DNA of 64,000 nt. Origin: Blautia sp. SC05B48 (GTDB lineage: Bacteria > Bacillota > Clostridia > Lachnospirales > Lachnospiraceae). The notes under the pieces were generated by a model. That model ran no database searches. It saw only the letters and a program-made list of their open reading frames with translations, and was not told where the DNA came from. The translations under genes were made by a program, and so were the position numbers. The stretch covers positions 3,543,501-3,607,500 of the forward strand of contig NZ_CP040518.1 in assembly GCF_005848555.1 (NCBI RefSeq), read 5' to 3'. Positions 9,069-18,792 of this stretch are shown piece by piece; position 1 is the stretch's first letter; every line of letters starts with the position of its first letter.

Positions 9069-9959
9069 TTACTGTACGTGTTTATGTGTAAATAAATGAT
9101 CCTGACAATATTCATAATTTCCGTTGCACTTTGAGCAGAAACGGAACTCCAGATTTGGATCATCCTTTTCGGTACGTCCGCAGATCGCACATTTATGCTT
9201 GGCGATCCCATCCGGACCAGAGCCCGTTCTGGAAGGAGCCATCGCCTTCTTAAACTGCTGCCTCCTGTGAATTTCCTTCGGATTGTAACGATTCATATCT
9301 CGGGTACTGAAATAAAAGATCACAAAGTTTAAAAGTGATGCTACGATCGGCACCACGCCTACCCAAAGCCCGACTCGAAGATAAGATACGATATCCCACG
9401 CAATAAACAGTCCGTATACAAAGGCCATCCATTTCATCCTGATCGGGATCACAAACATAAGAAGCAGCTGAAGATCCGGATATGTGACTGCATAGGCAAG
9501 GAAAATGGAAAGACTGATATAATATGTGGTAAAAATATTTCCGCCAAGAGAGTAGGCGATCCCGTTCATCACCACATAACCACCTGTAAATACATGTAAA
9601 AGCACTGCTGCGATCACAGTAAACAAAACACCTGAAAAAATATACAATGTGTACCGGAAAGTTCCCCAGGTACGTTCCAGTGAAGTACCGATCGGATAAT
9701 AGAAGAAAAAGATTGCGAGAAGGAACATCACAAGATTTCCGGTTCCTCCCACACTGGATGGCGGATAGATCACCCATGTCACCAGTCTCCAGATCTGTCC
9801 CTTCATGACCATGGACATATCAAGACTCAGCATATTCAAAACTCCCGGAGCAAACATGGCCAGAAAATATCCCAGCACATAGCATCCAATGATGTAAACA
9901 GTCAGATTCGGAATCCCGAATCTTCCGAATTTACGTTCCAGTTTGTCGATAAATTTCAT
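9069..9959 (-). CDS. Rhomboid-like pseudo-protease with zinc-ribbon tail
   Basis: A 296-residue membrane protein with about six hydrophobic helices. It carries the rhomboid landmarks GQIWRLVTWVI (WR loop) and SLERTWGTFRYTLYIFSG. Where active rhomboids have GxSG, this protein reads AYSLGGNIF, and no matching catalytic His is evident. It is best described as an inactive rhomboid or Derlin-like protein. The cytosolic C-terminus (255-296) has C257-x2-C260, C275-x2-C278, C285 and H288, consistent with a zinc ribbon. It is 30 bases after corA and 27 before pyk. Function unknown; binding or chaperoning of membrane proteins is a guess from other pseudo-rhomboids. Confidence 0.7.
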   Translation of the reverse strand: MKFIDKLERKFGRFGIPNLTVYIIGCYVLGYFLAMFAPGVLNMLSLDMSMVMKGQIWRLVTWVIYPPSSVGGTGNLVMFLLAIFFFYYPIGTSLERTWGTFRYTLYIFSGVLFTVIAAVLLHVFTGGYVVMNGIAYSLGGNIFTTYYISLSIFLAYAVTYPDLQLLLMFVIPIRMKWMAFVYGLFIAWDIVSYLRVGLWVGVVPIVASLLNFVIFYFSTRDMNRYNPKEIHRRQQFKKAMAPSRTGSGPDGIAKHKCAICGRTEKDDPNLEFRFCSKCNGNYEYCQDHLFTHKHVQ

Positions 9960-9989
9960 TAAAATCTCCTTTCAGAAAACTTTTGAAAA

Positions 9990-10931
9990 TCAGAAAAATC
10001 GCTTCTTGGAAAGAATGATCGCTGCCACAACACTGATCGCCACAGAAATCAGGATAATGATCAGAAATCCCAATGGACTCCTTGATAAGGGCATACCGGA
10101 ACCAGCCACATTCATTCCGTAAGCACTGAACACAATAGTCGGAATACTCATGACAATAGTAATGATCGCTAGTACCTTCATAACGATATTCATATTATTG
10201 GAGATGATCGATGCAAAAGCATCCATAGTTCCGTTCAGGATACCGCTGTACACATTGGCCATTTCGATCGCCTGCTTATTCTCAGTGATGACATCCTCCA
10301 GAAGATCGGTGTCCTCCGGATATTTCTTGATACTGTCTATCTTCAGAAGCTTCTCCAGCACAACCTCGTTAGACCGGAGTGACGTAATAAAATAAGTCAG
10401 GGATTTCTGCAGCTCCAGAAGCTCGATCAGCTCCTCATTTCTTGTGGAAAGATGCAGTTTTTCTTCCACCTGCTCACTTTTTTTGTCAATGATACGCAGA
10501 TAACGCAGGTACATACTCGCATTTCTGTAAAGGATCTGAAAGATAAAACGGGTCTTCATATAGGTAAAAAAGCTCCGGACTCTTCCCTCCATAAATCTGG
10601 TAAGAACCGGTGTGTCCTCCAGGCAGATGGTAAAGATCATAGATCCCGTCACAATGATGCCAAGCGGTATTGTCCCATACCAGTCCTTGTCATTACGTTC
10701 CTCGATCATAGGAACGTCAACCAGGATCAGTGTATAATTATCCTCAACTTCGATACGTGACCGTTCTTCCTCATCCAAAGGGGATCGTAAATCGTCAACC
10801 TCTATATCAAACTTCTCGGAAAATTCAAAAATCTCTGTTGCCGTCGGATTCGTCAGCGCAATCCAGCAGCCTTCCTCCGGTTCCTGTATCTGGTGGATGG
10901 CTCCGTCTATTGTCTTGTAAATCCTTACCAC
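9990..10931 (-). CDS. corA: CorA-family magnesium transporter
   Basis: A 313-residue CorA-type divalent cation channel. It has a long, charged cytosolic N-terminal domain, two C-terminal transmembrane helices and the signature YGMN at about 271-274, after the first helix (TIVMSIPTIVFSAYGMN). Mg2+ is the family's usual substrate; Co2+ and Ni2+ can also pass. GTG 10931 is preferred because GGGAAGTGGG lies just upstream. A TTG at 10973 would start only a few bases after the transcript begins. It is first in a probable operon with the rhomboid-like gene, pyk and lysA. Confidence 0.88.
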   Translation of the reverse strand: MVRIYKTIDGAIHQIQEPEEGCWIALTNPTATEIFEFSEKFDIEVDDLRSPLDEEERSRIEVEDNYTLILVDVPMIEERNDKDWYGTIPLGIIVTGSMIFTICLEDTPVLTRFMEGRVRSFFTYMKTRFIFQILYRNASMYLRYLRIIDKKSEQVEEKLHLSTRNEELIELLELQKSLTYFITSLRSNEVVLEKLLKIDSIKKYPEDTDLLEDVITENKQAIEMANVYSGILNGTMDAFASIISNNMNIVMKVLAIITIVMSIPTIVFSAYGMNVAGSGMPLSRSPLGFLIIILISVAISVVAAIILSKKRFF

Positions 10932-10984
10932 GATTCCCACTTCCCTTCTCTTGCTTTTCTTTTGCCAGAGCAAAATTCTTTTTT

Positions 10985-11013
10985 ATTATAAATAGTCAAA
11001 ATAGCTTTGTCAA
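10985..11013 (-). promoter_or_regulatory. Consensus sigma-A promoter for corA operon
   Basis: Perfect TTGACA, 17-base spacer, perfect TATAAT on the minus strand. Transcription should begin near 10978, leaving a ~48-nt leader to the GTG start. Confidence 0.85.
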
Positions 11014-11094
11014 TTCATACATTTTCTTTTTAAAAAGGCTTTTAATTAATTTCACATGATCTTTACATAAAAATTCATTCTGCATTCCACGTTC

Positions 11095-11123
11095 TTTACA
11101 TTTTTTCCGGCTTCCTATATAAT
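11095..11123 (+). promoter_or_regulatory. Sigma-A promoter for aroC
   Basis: TTTACA, 17-base spacer, TATAAT, 35 bases before the aroC start. Confidence 0.75.
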
Positions 11124-11157
11124 GATTCCAGAATTCCAACGAAAGGAAGTTATACAA

Positions 11158-12252
11158 ATGAGTCAGTCATCATTCGGAAAAAAATTCGTGGTTACCACCT
11201 GGGGAGAATCTCACGGCAAGGCCATCGGTGCCGTTCTCGACGGCTGTCCCGCAGGTCTTTCTCTCTGTGAAGAAGATATCCAGGTTTTTCTTGACCGGAG
11301 AAAGCCCGGTCAGAGCCGTTATACAACTGCCCGTAAGGAAGGCGATCTGGTGGAGATCCTTTCCGGAGTTTTTGAAGGAAAGACTACCGGTACTCCAATT
11401 TCTCTTCTGATCCGCAATACAGATCAGCGTTCCAGAGATTACGGAAATATCGCATACTCCTATCGTCCCGGTCACGCAGACTTTACCTTTGAACAGAAAT
11501 ATGGATTCCGTGATTACCGTGGAGGTGGACGCTCCTCCGGAAGAGAAACCGCCGGACGTGTGGCAGCCGGTGCCATTGCCATCAAGCTGTTAAACGAACT
11601 TGGCATTACATTTACTACCTACGCAAGATCCATCGGTCCTGTAGAGATCCGGTCCTTCTCAGAAGAAGAGATCCGAAATAATGCACTCTGCATGCCAGAT
11701 GCCGACGCAGCCGCAAAGGCATCTGCCTATCTCGAACAGTGCCTGAACAGTCAGGACAGTGCCGGCGGCGTGATCGAATGCCGCATCAAAAACGTTCCTG
11801 CCGGTCTGGGCGATACGGTTTTTGACAAGCTGGATGCTACCCTCGCTCATGCGATCATGTCCATTGGTGCTGTAAAAGCTGTTGAGATCGGTGACGGCAT
11901 CAATGTGACACGTCTTACCGGTTCCGAAGACAACGACGGTTTTGTACAGAAAGACGGTATTATTTCCAAAACCTCCAACCACGCAGGTGGTATTATGGGC
12001 GGTATGAGTGACGGCAGTGATATCATTCTCCGTGCACATATCAAACCGACGCCTTCCATCAGTCAGTCTCAGTCTACTGTGACCAACACCGGAGAAAATC
12101 TGGAGCTTGAGATCAAAGGCCGGCATGATCCGGTGATCGTACCACGTGCAGTAGTCGTTGTGGAAGCTATGGCAGCACTTACCATTACAGATGCGCTTTT
12201 TAACAATATGAGTGCACGGATGGATCGTATCCACGAATTTTATCAGCGGTAA
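11158..12252 (+). CDS. aroC: Chorismate synthase
   Basis: A 364-residue FMN-dependent enzyme forming chorismate from 5-enolpyruvylshikimate-3-phosphate, the last common step of aromatic amino acid and folate precursor synthesis. It has the family signatures GESHGKAIGAVLDGCPAG (near the N-terminus), RPGHADFTF, YRGGGRSSGRETA and, near the C-terminus, GRHDPVIVPRAVVVVEAM. ATG 11158 follows AAAGGAAG at 8 bases; the upstream in-frame extension lies over the promoter. It is a single gene, away from other aro genes, with its own promoter and terminator. Confidence 0.97.
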   Translation: MSQSSFGKKFVVTTWGESHGKAIGAVLDGCPAGLSLCEEDIQVFLDRRKPGQSRYTTARKEGDLVEILSGVFEGKTTGTPISLLIRNTDQRSRDYGNIAYSYRPGHADFTFEQKYGFRDYRGGGRSSGRETAGRVAAGAIAIKLLNELGITFTTYARSIGPVEIRSFSEEEIRNNALCMPDADAAAKASAYLEQCLNSQDSAGGVIECRIKNVPAGLGDTVFDKLDATLAHAIMSIGAVKAVEIGDGINVTRLTGSEDNDGFVQKDGIISKTSNHAGGIMGGMSDGSDIILRAHIKPTPSISQSQSTVTNTGENLELEIKGRHDPVIVPRAVVVVEAMAALTITDALFNNMSARMDRIHEFYQR

Positions 12253-12293
12253 TTTCGTATTTTGACCTGTCGGATAGAAATTATAAATGTGCA

Positions 12294-12343
12294 AAAAAAG
12301 ACAGACTCAGGGAAAGTTCCTACTCGTCCCTGAGTCTGTTTTT
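12294..12343. terminator. Bidirectional terminator, aroC / lactonase gene
   Basis: Thirteen-base stem ACAGACTCAGGGA / TCCCTGAGTCTGT, flanked by A7 on the left and T5 on the right. Confidence 0.88.
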
Positions 12344-12381
12344 GTCCGCCTGCATAAAGCTTACTTTGATCAATCCCGATC

Positions 12382-13464
12382 TTAATCCAACTGCTCGCAT
12401 GTATCCGGTACCGGCCAGATATGGATACTGTTCGGTGTCTCGATCTTTCTCGGTTTTTCGTTCATCATGATGATATTCTTTTCATAATCCACAGTGAAAA
12501 CGGTAATACTGTTGCTGGCATGATTGGCAACAGCAATATGCTTGTTATCCGGGAAGATCATAAGATCCTTCGGGTAATCACCACTGATCGGAAGTGTAAA
12601 TTTCTTGGTCAGAAGGCCTGTTTCCTGGTCTACTGCATACATAGTCACAGTATTTTCCCCTGCTGTTGTACAGAAAAGATATTTACCGTCCGCAGAAAGA
12701 GACATACCGGAAGCTGCGTTATGAAGCGCATCATTGGAATCCTCTTTTCCAAGAGTGGTAATGCTCTGAAGCAGCTGGAACTCCGGATTCTTACCGCTTC
12801 CGTCATAGCTGTATACCTTCACCTCATTGCTGAGCTCAAAAAGAAGATATGCAAATCTTCCGTCATCACTGAAACGGATGATACGAGGGCCGCTCTCTCT
12901 CGGGCAGCGAAGAATGTCAACCAGCTCCAGTTTGTCTTTCTTCTTATTGATACGATAGATCTTAACCTGATCGATACCATTATCTACCGCACAGAGATAC
13001 TTATTATCCGGTGTCGGACGTACACAATTAACATGCGGACGGAAGTTACGCTCTGCCACGCTTCCAAGTCCCTTGTGGAAAACGCCGTCCATAACACTTC
13101 CCAGACGGCCGTCTTTATGTGTATGTACAACCGTTACCTTACCATCATGGTACCCTGCCACATAAAGATATCTTCCGTCCACATCTGTTGCAAGATAGCA
13201 GCCTCGCATTCCGTTGATATCCACACTGTTGAGGCGGGTAAGATCACCGTTCTTGTCTCTTTCAAATACAGCTACACCTTCATCCTCAATGGAATACAGA
13301 TATTTACCGTTTTTTGATACCGCCAGATGAGAAGCATTGCTAACTTCCACTTCGCTTCGTTCTGTGAGTGTTCCTTTTTCTACATCTACATCGTATACCT
13401 GAATTCCCTTACTGGTTCCATGGGTATATGTTCCCACGTAAGCCACGTACTTCTTTTTTCCCAT
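12382..13464 (-). CDS. Lactonase family (7-bladed beta-propeller) protein
   Basis: A 360-residue cytosolic protein without signal peptide, of the Pgl/lactonase beta-propeller family (PF10282 type). It starts YVAYVGTYTHGTSKGIQVYDVD and shows repeated blade motifs such as ASHLAVSKNGKYLYSIEDEG, VNCVRPTPDNKYLCAVDNG and GMSLSADGKYLFCTTAGEN. Relatives hydrolyse 6-phosphogluconolactone in the oxidative pentose phosphate pathway. No zwf or gnd neighbours are present, so that substrate is tentative. It lies downstream of a weak promoter (TTGTTC-17-TAAAAT) and ends at the shared terminator with aroC. The 188 bases between it and hemL hold no gene. Confidence 0.85.
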   Translation of the reverse strand: MGKKKYVAYVGTYTHGTSKGIQVYDVDVEKGTLTERSEVEVSNASHLAVSKNGKYLYSIEDEGVAVFERDKNGDLTRLNSVDINGMRGCYLATDVDGRYLYVAGYHDGKVTVVHTHKDGRLGSVMDGVFHKGLGSVAERNFRPHVNCVRPTPDNKYLCAVDNGIDQVKIYRINKKKDKLELVDILRCPRESGPRIIRFSDDGRFAYLLFELSNEVKVYSYDGSGKNPEFQLLQSITTLGKEDSNDALHNAASGMSLSADGKYLFCTTAGENTVTMYAVDQETGLLTKKFTLPISGDYPKDLMIFPDNKHIAVANHASNSITVFTVDYEKNIIMMNEKPRKIETPNSIHIWPVPDTCEQLD

Positions 13465-13652
13465 AAGTTCTGGCCTCCTGCTTTTTACATTGGTTACGTA
13501 TTTTTGTGTTTATTTTATCACAAAGCTTCTGCAAGAACAAGTTACCATCCTGTTATCTTTTGTGCAATTTTTTACGCAAAGCTGCCGTTCACTATGGCGT
13601 TCACACATGATCCACGCAAATGGATCGGCTCCTGCGCATCCATTACGCCTCT

Positions 13653-14933
13653 TTACAGATCTCCCAAAGCGCCTCTCATTGCTTCCAGAGTTTCATCAAT
13701 TACTTCATCTGTATGCGCTGTGGAAAGGAACATCGCCTCAAACTGGGAAGGTGCAAGATGAATGCCTCGTTTCAGCATTCCCTTGAAATATTTTGCAAAA
13801 AGCTCCAGGTTGGATGTTTTTGCAGAAACATAGTCTTTTACCTCCTGGTCTGTAAAGAAAATACTTGCCAGAGAAGAATCATAGTTTACCTGATATGGAA
13901 GACCTTTTTCCTCCACGATCTTCTTCAAGCCGCCGTAAAGCTTCTCACCTTTGGCAGCCAGATCTTTGTAGATTTCCTGATGCTCATAGAGATATTTCAG
14001 CTGTGTGAAACCTGCAGCCATGGCAACCGGGTTTCCGCTTAAGGTACCTGCCTGGTATACAGGACCACACGGTGAGATCAGATCCATGATCTCCTTACGT
14101 CCGCCATAAGCGCCTACCGGCATTCCTGCGCCGATTATTTTCCCGTAGGTGACAAGATCCGGACGGATACCAAAATACTCTGCTGCTCCGCCAAAGGCAA
14201 GTCGGAAGCCTGTGATCACTTCATCAAAGATCAGCAGACAATTGTGCTCATCGCAAAGCTCACGAAGCCGCTTTAAGAAACCTGGTTTCGGAGGAACCAC
14301 ACCCATGTTTGCTCCTACTGCCTCCACGATCACGGCTGCCACATTTCCCTCTTCCTGTTTGAGAAGTGCTTCCACACTGGCGGCATCATTGTAGGTAGCC
14401 GTCATGGTATCCTGTGTACAGCCCTTCGGAACACCGGCGCTGTCCGGAATACCACTTGCCATGACACCGGAGCCGGCACTTACCAGAAGGCAGTCACTGT
14501 GTCCGTGATAGCAGCCTGCAAATTTGATGATCTTGTCTTTTCCGGTAAAACCTCTTGCTGCACGGATGGCACTCATAACAGCCTCTGTTCCTGAGTTTAC
14601 CATACGGATCATATCTACATGTGGAATATGTTCACAGATAAATTCAGCGATCTCTACTTCGATTCCTGTAGCACAGCCAAAGCTCAGACCATTTTCGCAG
14701 GCCTTGATCACACTCTCGCGGATCTCCGGGAAGTTATGTCCCAGGATCATCGGGCCCCAGGAATCAATGTAATCCACATAGCGGTTTCCATCTACATCAT
14801 AGATGTAGCATTTATCTGCTTTTTCAATAAAACGAGGTGCCTCACCGATCGCTCCGTAAGATCTTACCGGGCTGTTTACGCCTCCCGGGATTCTTTTTAC
14901 CGCACGCTCAAATAACTGTTCTGATCTTGTCAT
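13653..14933 (-). CDS. hemL: Glutamate-1-semialdehyde 2,1-aminomutase
   Basis: A 426-residue PLP enzyme that makes 5-aminolevulinate from glutamate-1-semialdehyde (C5 pathway). The PLP lysine is Lys265 in VTYGKIIGAGMPVGAYGG; other family segments are GGVNSPVRSYGAIG, MVNSGTEAVMSAIRAARG and FDEVITGFR. Its ATG shares one base with the hemB stop (TGATG), so it is translationally coupled as the last gene of the tetrapyrrole operon. With HemA, encoded first in the same operon, it completes 5-aminolevulinate synthesis from Glu-tRNA. Confidence 0.97.
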   Translation of the reverse strand: MTRSEQLFERAVKRIPGGVNSPVRSYGAIGEAPRFIEKADKCYIYDVDGNRYVDYIDSWGPMILGHNFPEIRESVIKACENGLSFGCATGIEVEIAEFICEHIPHVDMIRMVNSGTEAVMSAIRAARGFTGKDKIIKFAGCYHGHSDCLLVSAGSGVMASGIPDSAGVPKGCTQDTMTATYNDAASVEALLKQEEGNVAAVIVEAVGANMGVVPPKPGFLKRLRELCDEHNCLLIFDEVITGFRLAFGGAAEYFGIRPDLVTYGKIIGAGMPVGAYGGRKEIMDLISPCGPVYQAGTLSGNPVAMAAGFTQLKYLYEHQEIYKDLAAKGEKLYGGLKKIVEEKGLPYQVNYDSSLASIFFTDQEVKDYVSAKTSNLELFAKYFKGMLKRGIHLAPSQFEAMFLSTAHTDEVIDETLEAMRGALGDL

Positions 14934-15922
14934 CAGCCGATTCTCCCTTCATCCATAAGTCTTGCCAGAAGCTCCGCATAATAGGTAAGATAGATCTGCG
15001 CACCGGAACGGAATGCCCCGGTAGCCATCTCGCCCACGATCCTTTCTTCGTCGATCCAGCCGTTTGCAGCTGCTGCTTTTACCATTGCATACTCACCACT
15101 GACACTGTATGCGGCAACCGGAACGTTTGTGATCTCCTTTACCTGCCAGATCATGTCCTGGTATGCAAGAGCCGGTTTTACCATGATGATATCTGCGCCC
15201 TCTTCCACATCTGCAAGTGCCTCTTTCAGTCCTTCTCTGCTGTTGTGCGGATCCATCTGGTAGCTTTTTCTGTCGCCAAAGGACGGCGCAGAATCTGCAG
15301 CCTCACGGAACGGGCCATAAAATGCAGAAGCATATTTTACTGCATAGGACATGATCGGTGTTGTGTAGTGTCCGGCCTTGTCCAGACACTGACGGATTGC
15401 TGCAACACGACCATCCATCATATCAGACGGAGCAACCATATCTGCACCTGCCTCCACGTGGGAAAGTGCTGTTTTTGCAAGAAGCTCCAGCGTCTTGTCA
15501 TTGTCCACATCATGACCGCAGAGAACACCGCAATGGCCATGGGAAGTATACTCACACATGCATACATCTGTTACATAATAAAGCTCCGGAAATTTCTCTT
15601 TTGCAATGTGAAGAGCTCTCTGAACGATTCCCTCCGGATCATAGGCACCGCTGCCCACTTCATCCTTATGGTCAGGAATACCAAAAAACATCACACTGCC
15701 TACACCGGCTTTGGAAAGCTGCTCCAGTTTATATGGAAGACGGTCCAGGCTGTAACGGTACTGCCCAGTCATGGACGGAATTTCTTCTTCCTTATTTTCT
15801 CCTTCCATTACGAACATAGGATACATAAGAGAAGATTTATCCATTCTTGTCTCACGTACCATTTTACGAAGGTTTTCGCTGCCTCTTAATCTTCTTGGTC
15901 TTTTTGTCAGTTCCATGATCAT
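14933..15922 (-). CDS. hemB: Porphobilinogen synthase
   Basis: A ~329-residue enzyme condensing two 5-aminolevulinates to porphobilinogen. The metal site TDVCMCEYTSHGHCG has the cysteines of the zinc-type enzyme. The two Schiff-base lysines lie in MSYAVKYASAFYGPFR and IIMVKPALAY. Two starts are possible: ATG 15922, overlapping the upstream stop as ATGA, and ATG 15916, which has better spacing (9) from AGGAG. The fifth gene of the hem operon. Confidence 0.97.
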   Translation of the reverse strand: MIMELTKRPRRLRGSENLRKMVRETRMDKSSLMYPMFVMEGENKEEEIPSMTGQYRYSLDRLPYKLEQLSKAGVGSVMFFGIPDHKDEVGSGAYDPEGIVQRALHIAKEKFPELYYVTDVCMCEYTSHGHCGVLCGHDVDNDKTLELLAKTALSHVEAGADMVAPSDMMDGRVAAIRQCLDKAGHYTTPIMSYAVKYASAFYGPFREAADSAPSFGDRKSYQMDPHNSREGLKEALADVEEGADIIMVKPALAYQDMIWQVKEITNVPVAAYSVSGEYAMVKAAAANGWIDEERIVGEMATGAFRSGAQIYLTYYAELLARLMDEGRIG

Positions 15923-17424
15923 TCGCTCCTTTTCATATCCTCCACCAGCTTGACAAGACTGTCAATGGTGGCTTTTTCTGACATATATGCTTTCATTCCA
16001 AAGCTCTCAGCAGCTTCCTTCGTCTGTCTGCCGATGCAGGCTGCCTTAACCTTTGAATAATCCAGTCCTTTTGTTCCCTCCACAAATCCCTTCACAGTGG
16101 AGGCACTTGTAAACACCGCACAGCTGATCTGTCCTGTTTCAAATTCCTTCTTCTCATCGATGAGCTGGCTCTTTTCGTAAAGAGTCTGATAGGTCGGAAC
16201 ATCCTCGATCACAGCACCTGCCTGTGCAAGAAATGCAGTGAGTTTTTCATTTCCCTTTTCTGCCCGCGGGATGAGTATCTTTTCTCCACCGGAGAGAAGC
16301 TCTGAAAGTTCCTTTCCAAGAGTATCCCCGTCATATACCGAAGGCACAAAATCTGCCAGCAGACCTCTTTCCTTCAGGGCCTTTTTTGTTCCTTCCCCGA
16401 TCACGGCCAAACGGGCATTTCCCATGGCACGGATATCTTTTCCATGACGGATCAGTTCCTCAAAAAATACCCTTACACCTGTAGGGCTGGTAAATACAAG
16501 CCACTGATATTCCTCCAGGTGATCCAGTGCTTTATAGAGACGGTTCTGGTCTTCCATGGGGACAGTACGGATCGCCGGAAGTTCCAGAACCTCCGCGCCT
16601 TTTTCACGAAGCTTGTCCGCAGTTCTGGAAACAAGCTCTTTCGGTCTTGTGACAAGGACTTTCCATCCTGAAAGCGGCAGTTCTTCATACCAGCCAAACT
16701 TCTCTGCCAGTGTACACACCTTACCCACCACAATGATCGCCGGGGTCTCGATTCCCTGGCGTTTCACCTCTTCTTCCAGGGTAGAAACTGTTGCTACGAT
16801 CCGTTTCTGACCTGCTGTAGTTCCCTTCTGCAGGATCGCCGCAGGCATATCCTTTTCCATTCCTGCACCTATCAGACCCTCGCAGATATCCGGAAGCGCG
16901 GACACGCCCATCAGGAACACAAGAGTTCCCTTTGTATCAACAAGTGCACGGAAGTCTATATCGTATTCTTCTCCGGCCCTCTTATGTCCTGTAATGATGT
17001 GGACTGAAGAACAGAAATCCCTGTGTGTTACCGGAACCCCGTTATATGCCGGTACTGCAATGGAAGAAGTAACACCCGGAACAACCTCATAAGGAATCCC
17101 ATTCTCCCGAAGAAGCTCCAGTTCCTCTCCTCCTCTTCCAAAGAGGAATGGATCTCCGCCTTTCAGGCGCACCACACGAAGACCCCGCTGTGCCTCCTCA
17201 AGAAGTACCTGATTGATATTTTCCTGACGCATGATATGGTGACTGGCACGTTTGCCTACATTGATCAGCTTGACATTTTCCGGGATTCTTGACAGAACTC
17301 CCTGACCTACCAGACTGTCATAGACGACCACATCTGCCTGTTCCAGCACTTTGAGGCCTTTTAATGTAAAAAGGCCGATATCGCCAGGACCCGCTCCTAC
17401 CAGCCATACTTTTCCTTTTTTCAT
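15919..17424 (-). CDS. cobA-hemD: Uroporphyrinogen-III methyltransferase / synthase fusion
   Basis: A 501-residue fusion. Residues ~1-245 are a SUMT/CobA methylase ([45 protein letters not shown]) using S-adenosylmethionine to make precorrin-2. Residues ~253-501 are HemD, which cyclises hydroxymethylbilane to uroporphyrinogen III ([35 protein letters not shown]). The fusion channels uroporphyrinogen III to precorrin-2, that is, to siroheme or corrinoid rather than heme. It overlaps both hemC and hemB by ATGA. Confidence 0.95.
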   Translation of the reverse strand: MKKGKVWLVGAGPGDIGLFTLKGLKVLEQADVVVYDSLVGQGVLSRIPENVKLINVGKRASHHIMRQENINQVLLEEAQRGLRVVRLKGGDPFLFGRGGEELELLRENGIPYEVVPGVTSSIAVPAYNGVPVTHRDFCSSVHIITGHKRAGEEYDIDFRALVDTKGTLVFLMGVSALPDICEGLIGAGMEKDMPAAILQKGTTAGQKRIVATVSTLEEEVKRQGIETPAIIVVGKVCTLAEKFGWYEELPLSGWKVLVTRPKELVSRTADKLREKGAEVLELPAIRTVPMEDQNRLYKALDHLEEYQWLVFTSPTGVRVFFEELIRHGKDIRAMGNARLAVIGEGTKKALKERGLLADFVPSVYDGDTLGKELSELLSGGEKILIPRAEKGNEKLTAFLAQAGAVIEDVPTYQTLYEKSQLIDEKKEFETGQISCAVFTSASTVKGFVEGTKGLDYSKVKAACIGRQTKEAAESFGMKAYMSEKATIDSLVKLVEDMKRSE

Positions 17425-18320
17425 CTGTTTTCTCCTTTTTTTCGAAGAGTTTCTGCCAGTTCCCTGCCTAAGCTTTCCGCATCTGCCTTATTGCCACGCA
17501 GTGTTCCTGTTACATAGGAACCGTCTTTTTCATTATAATAAAGCCCTCTGAGATAGATCTCATCCCCAAAAATTTCCGCATGGGCAGCCACCGGAGAAGA
17601 GCATCCTCCATCCAGGAGCTTTACAAAAGCACGCTCCGCACTTCCCGCGGCCCAGGCATCCTTATCACAGTAGTCCTCCAGGAAATCATAAGCTTCCCCT
17701 TTTCTTCCCTGTACAGCAAGGATTCCCTGGCCAGCAGCCGGAATGATCTCATCTGCTGTAAAATACCGGTTGATCCTGGATTCCAATCCAAGTCTCTTAA
17801 GACCGGCAGCAGCCAGGATCAATGCACTGTACTGTCCTTCATCCAGCTTCCGGAGTCTTGTCTGAAGATTTCCGCGGATACTTCTGACATCCATATCCGG
17901 ATACAGTTTTTTAAGCTGTAAGGTTCTCCTTAAGCTGGAACATCCAAGGGGCTTGCTTTTATCAAGTTCAGAAACTCCATCAGGAAGAACCAGTACGTCT
18001 CTCGGATCTTCTCTTTTGGAAAAAGCCAGCAGCGGCAGTTCCTCCGGAACCTCCATAGGCATATCTTTCAGGCTGTGTACAGAAAGAATACTTCTTCCAT
18101 CTATCAGTGCTTTATCCAGTTCCTTTACAAAAAGCCCTTTTCCGCCAACCTTATCCAGTGTACGGTCCAGAATGATATCCCCGGTAGTTTTCATAGTGAG
18201 GATTTCCACTTCCAGATCCGGATTTTTTTCTTTTATGTAGTCACGGACCATTTCGCTCTGCAGCACTGCAAGCTTACTCTCTCTGCTGCCGATCACGATC
18301 TTATCTCTCTTCATCTTCAT
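17421..18320 (-). CDS. hemC: Porphobilinogen deaminase
   Basis: A 299-residue hydroxymethylbilane synthase that joins four porphobilinogens. The dipyrromethane cofactor attaches to Cys240 in LLDGGCSSPVAAHAEI; the N-terminus IGSRESKLAVLQSEMV and SVHSLKDMP are family signatures. It overlaps the preceding precorrin-2 dehydrogenase by 20 bases and the cobA-hemD start by 4. ATG 18320 is used; an in-frame ATG at 18314 is equally possible. Confidence 0.96.
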   Translation of the reverse strand: MKMKRDKIVIGSRESKLAVLQSEMVRDYIKEKNPDLEVEILTMKTTGDIILDRTLDKVGGKGLFVKELDKALIDGRSILSVHSLKDMPMEVPEELPLLAFSKREDPRDVLVLPDGVSELDKSKPLGCSSLRRTLQLKKLYPDMDVRSIRGNLQTRLRKLDEGQYSALILAAAGLKRLGLESRINRYFTADEIIPAAGQGILAVQGRKGEAYDFLEDYCDKDAWAAGSAERAFVKLLDGGCSSPVAAHAEIFGDEIYLRGLYYNEKDGSYVTGTLRGNKADAESLGRELAETLRKKGENR

Positions 18321-18792
18321 CCTGCTCTCCCAGTACTTTTTCCAGCGCTTTCTGGATTTCTTCCCTTACACGCTTTGCTTTTTTATGATCCAGTCCGCTG
18401 GCTGTAACTCCAACTACCATTTCATCCCGCATATATACGCCTGGGAAATAAAAATCACAGGCTTCCCGGTCGGAGGCTACATTGACATAAATGCCCTCCT
18501 CCTTACAGACACGGTGGATCTCATCATTCAGCTTCCAGTCATTGGTGGCTGCGATCACCATATATGCGTTGGCAAAGTCTGAACGTTTCACGGGACGGAT
18601 ATGTAAAGTTACAGTTCCTGCTTTTCCAAGGTCCATAAGTTCCTGGGTCACTTTTGTAGCCACCACTGTGATATTTCTTGTAAATTTCAGAAGAGTCTTT
18701 ATTCTTCTGGTAGCAATATTGCCGCCTCCTGCCACAACGATATTTTTATCGGACAGGTCTATAAACATGGGGAAATAAGGTTTATTCTTCAT
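18301..18792 (-). CDS. Precorrin-2 dehydrogenase (CysG N-terminal type)
   Basis: A 163-residue NAD-binding protein with the SirC/Met8p/CysG N-terminal fold: FPMFIDLSDKNIVVAGGGNIATRRI holds the glycine-rich loop, then VIAATND, VASDREACDFYFPG and VGVTASGLDHKKAK. It oxidises precorrin-2 to sirohydrochlorin. It is shorter than Met8p and lacks the long C-terminal part, so chelation is probably left to another enzyme such as CbiK, encoded across the divergent promoter. ATG 18792, after GGAG, overlaps the hemA stop by 11 bases. Confidence 0.9.
   Translation of the reverse strand: MKNKPYFPMFIDLSDKNIVVAGGGNIATRRIKTLLKFTRNITVVATKVTQELMDLGKAGTVTLHIRPVKRSDFANAYMVIAATNDWKLNDEIHRVCKEEGIYVNVASDREACDFYFPGVYMRDEMVVGVTASGLDHKKAKRVREEIQKALEKVLGEQDEDEER

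Noticed and set aside
13465..13786. Short overlapping plus-strand open frames near the hemL end
   Set aside because: No translation signals; they mostly overlap hemL on the other strand.
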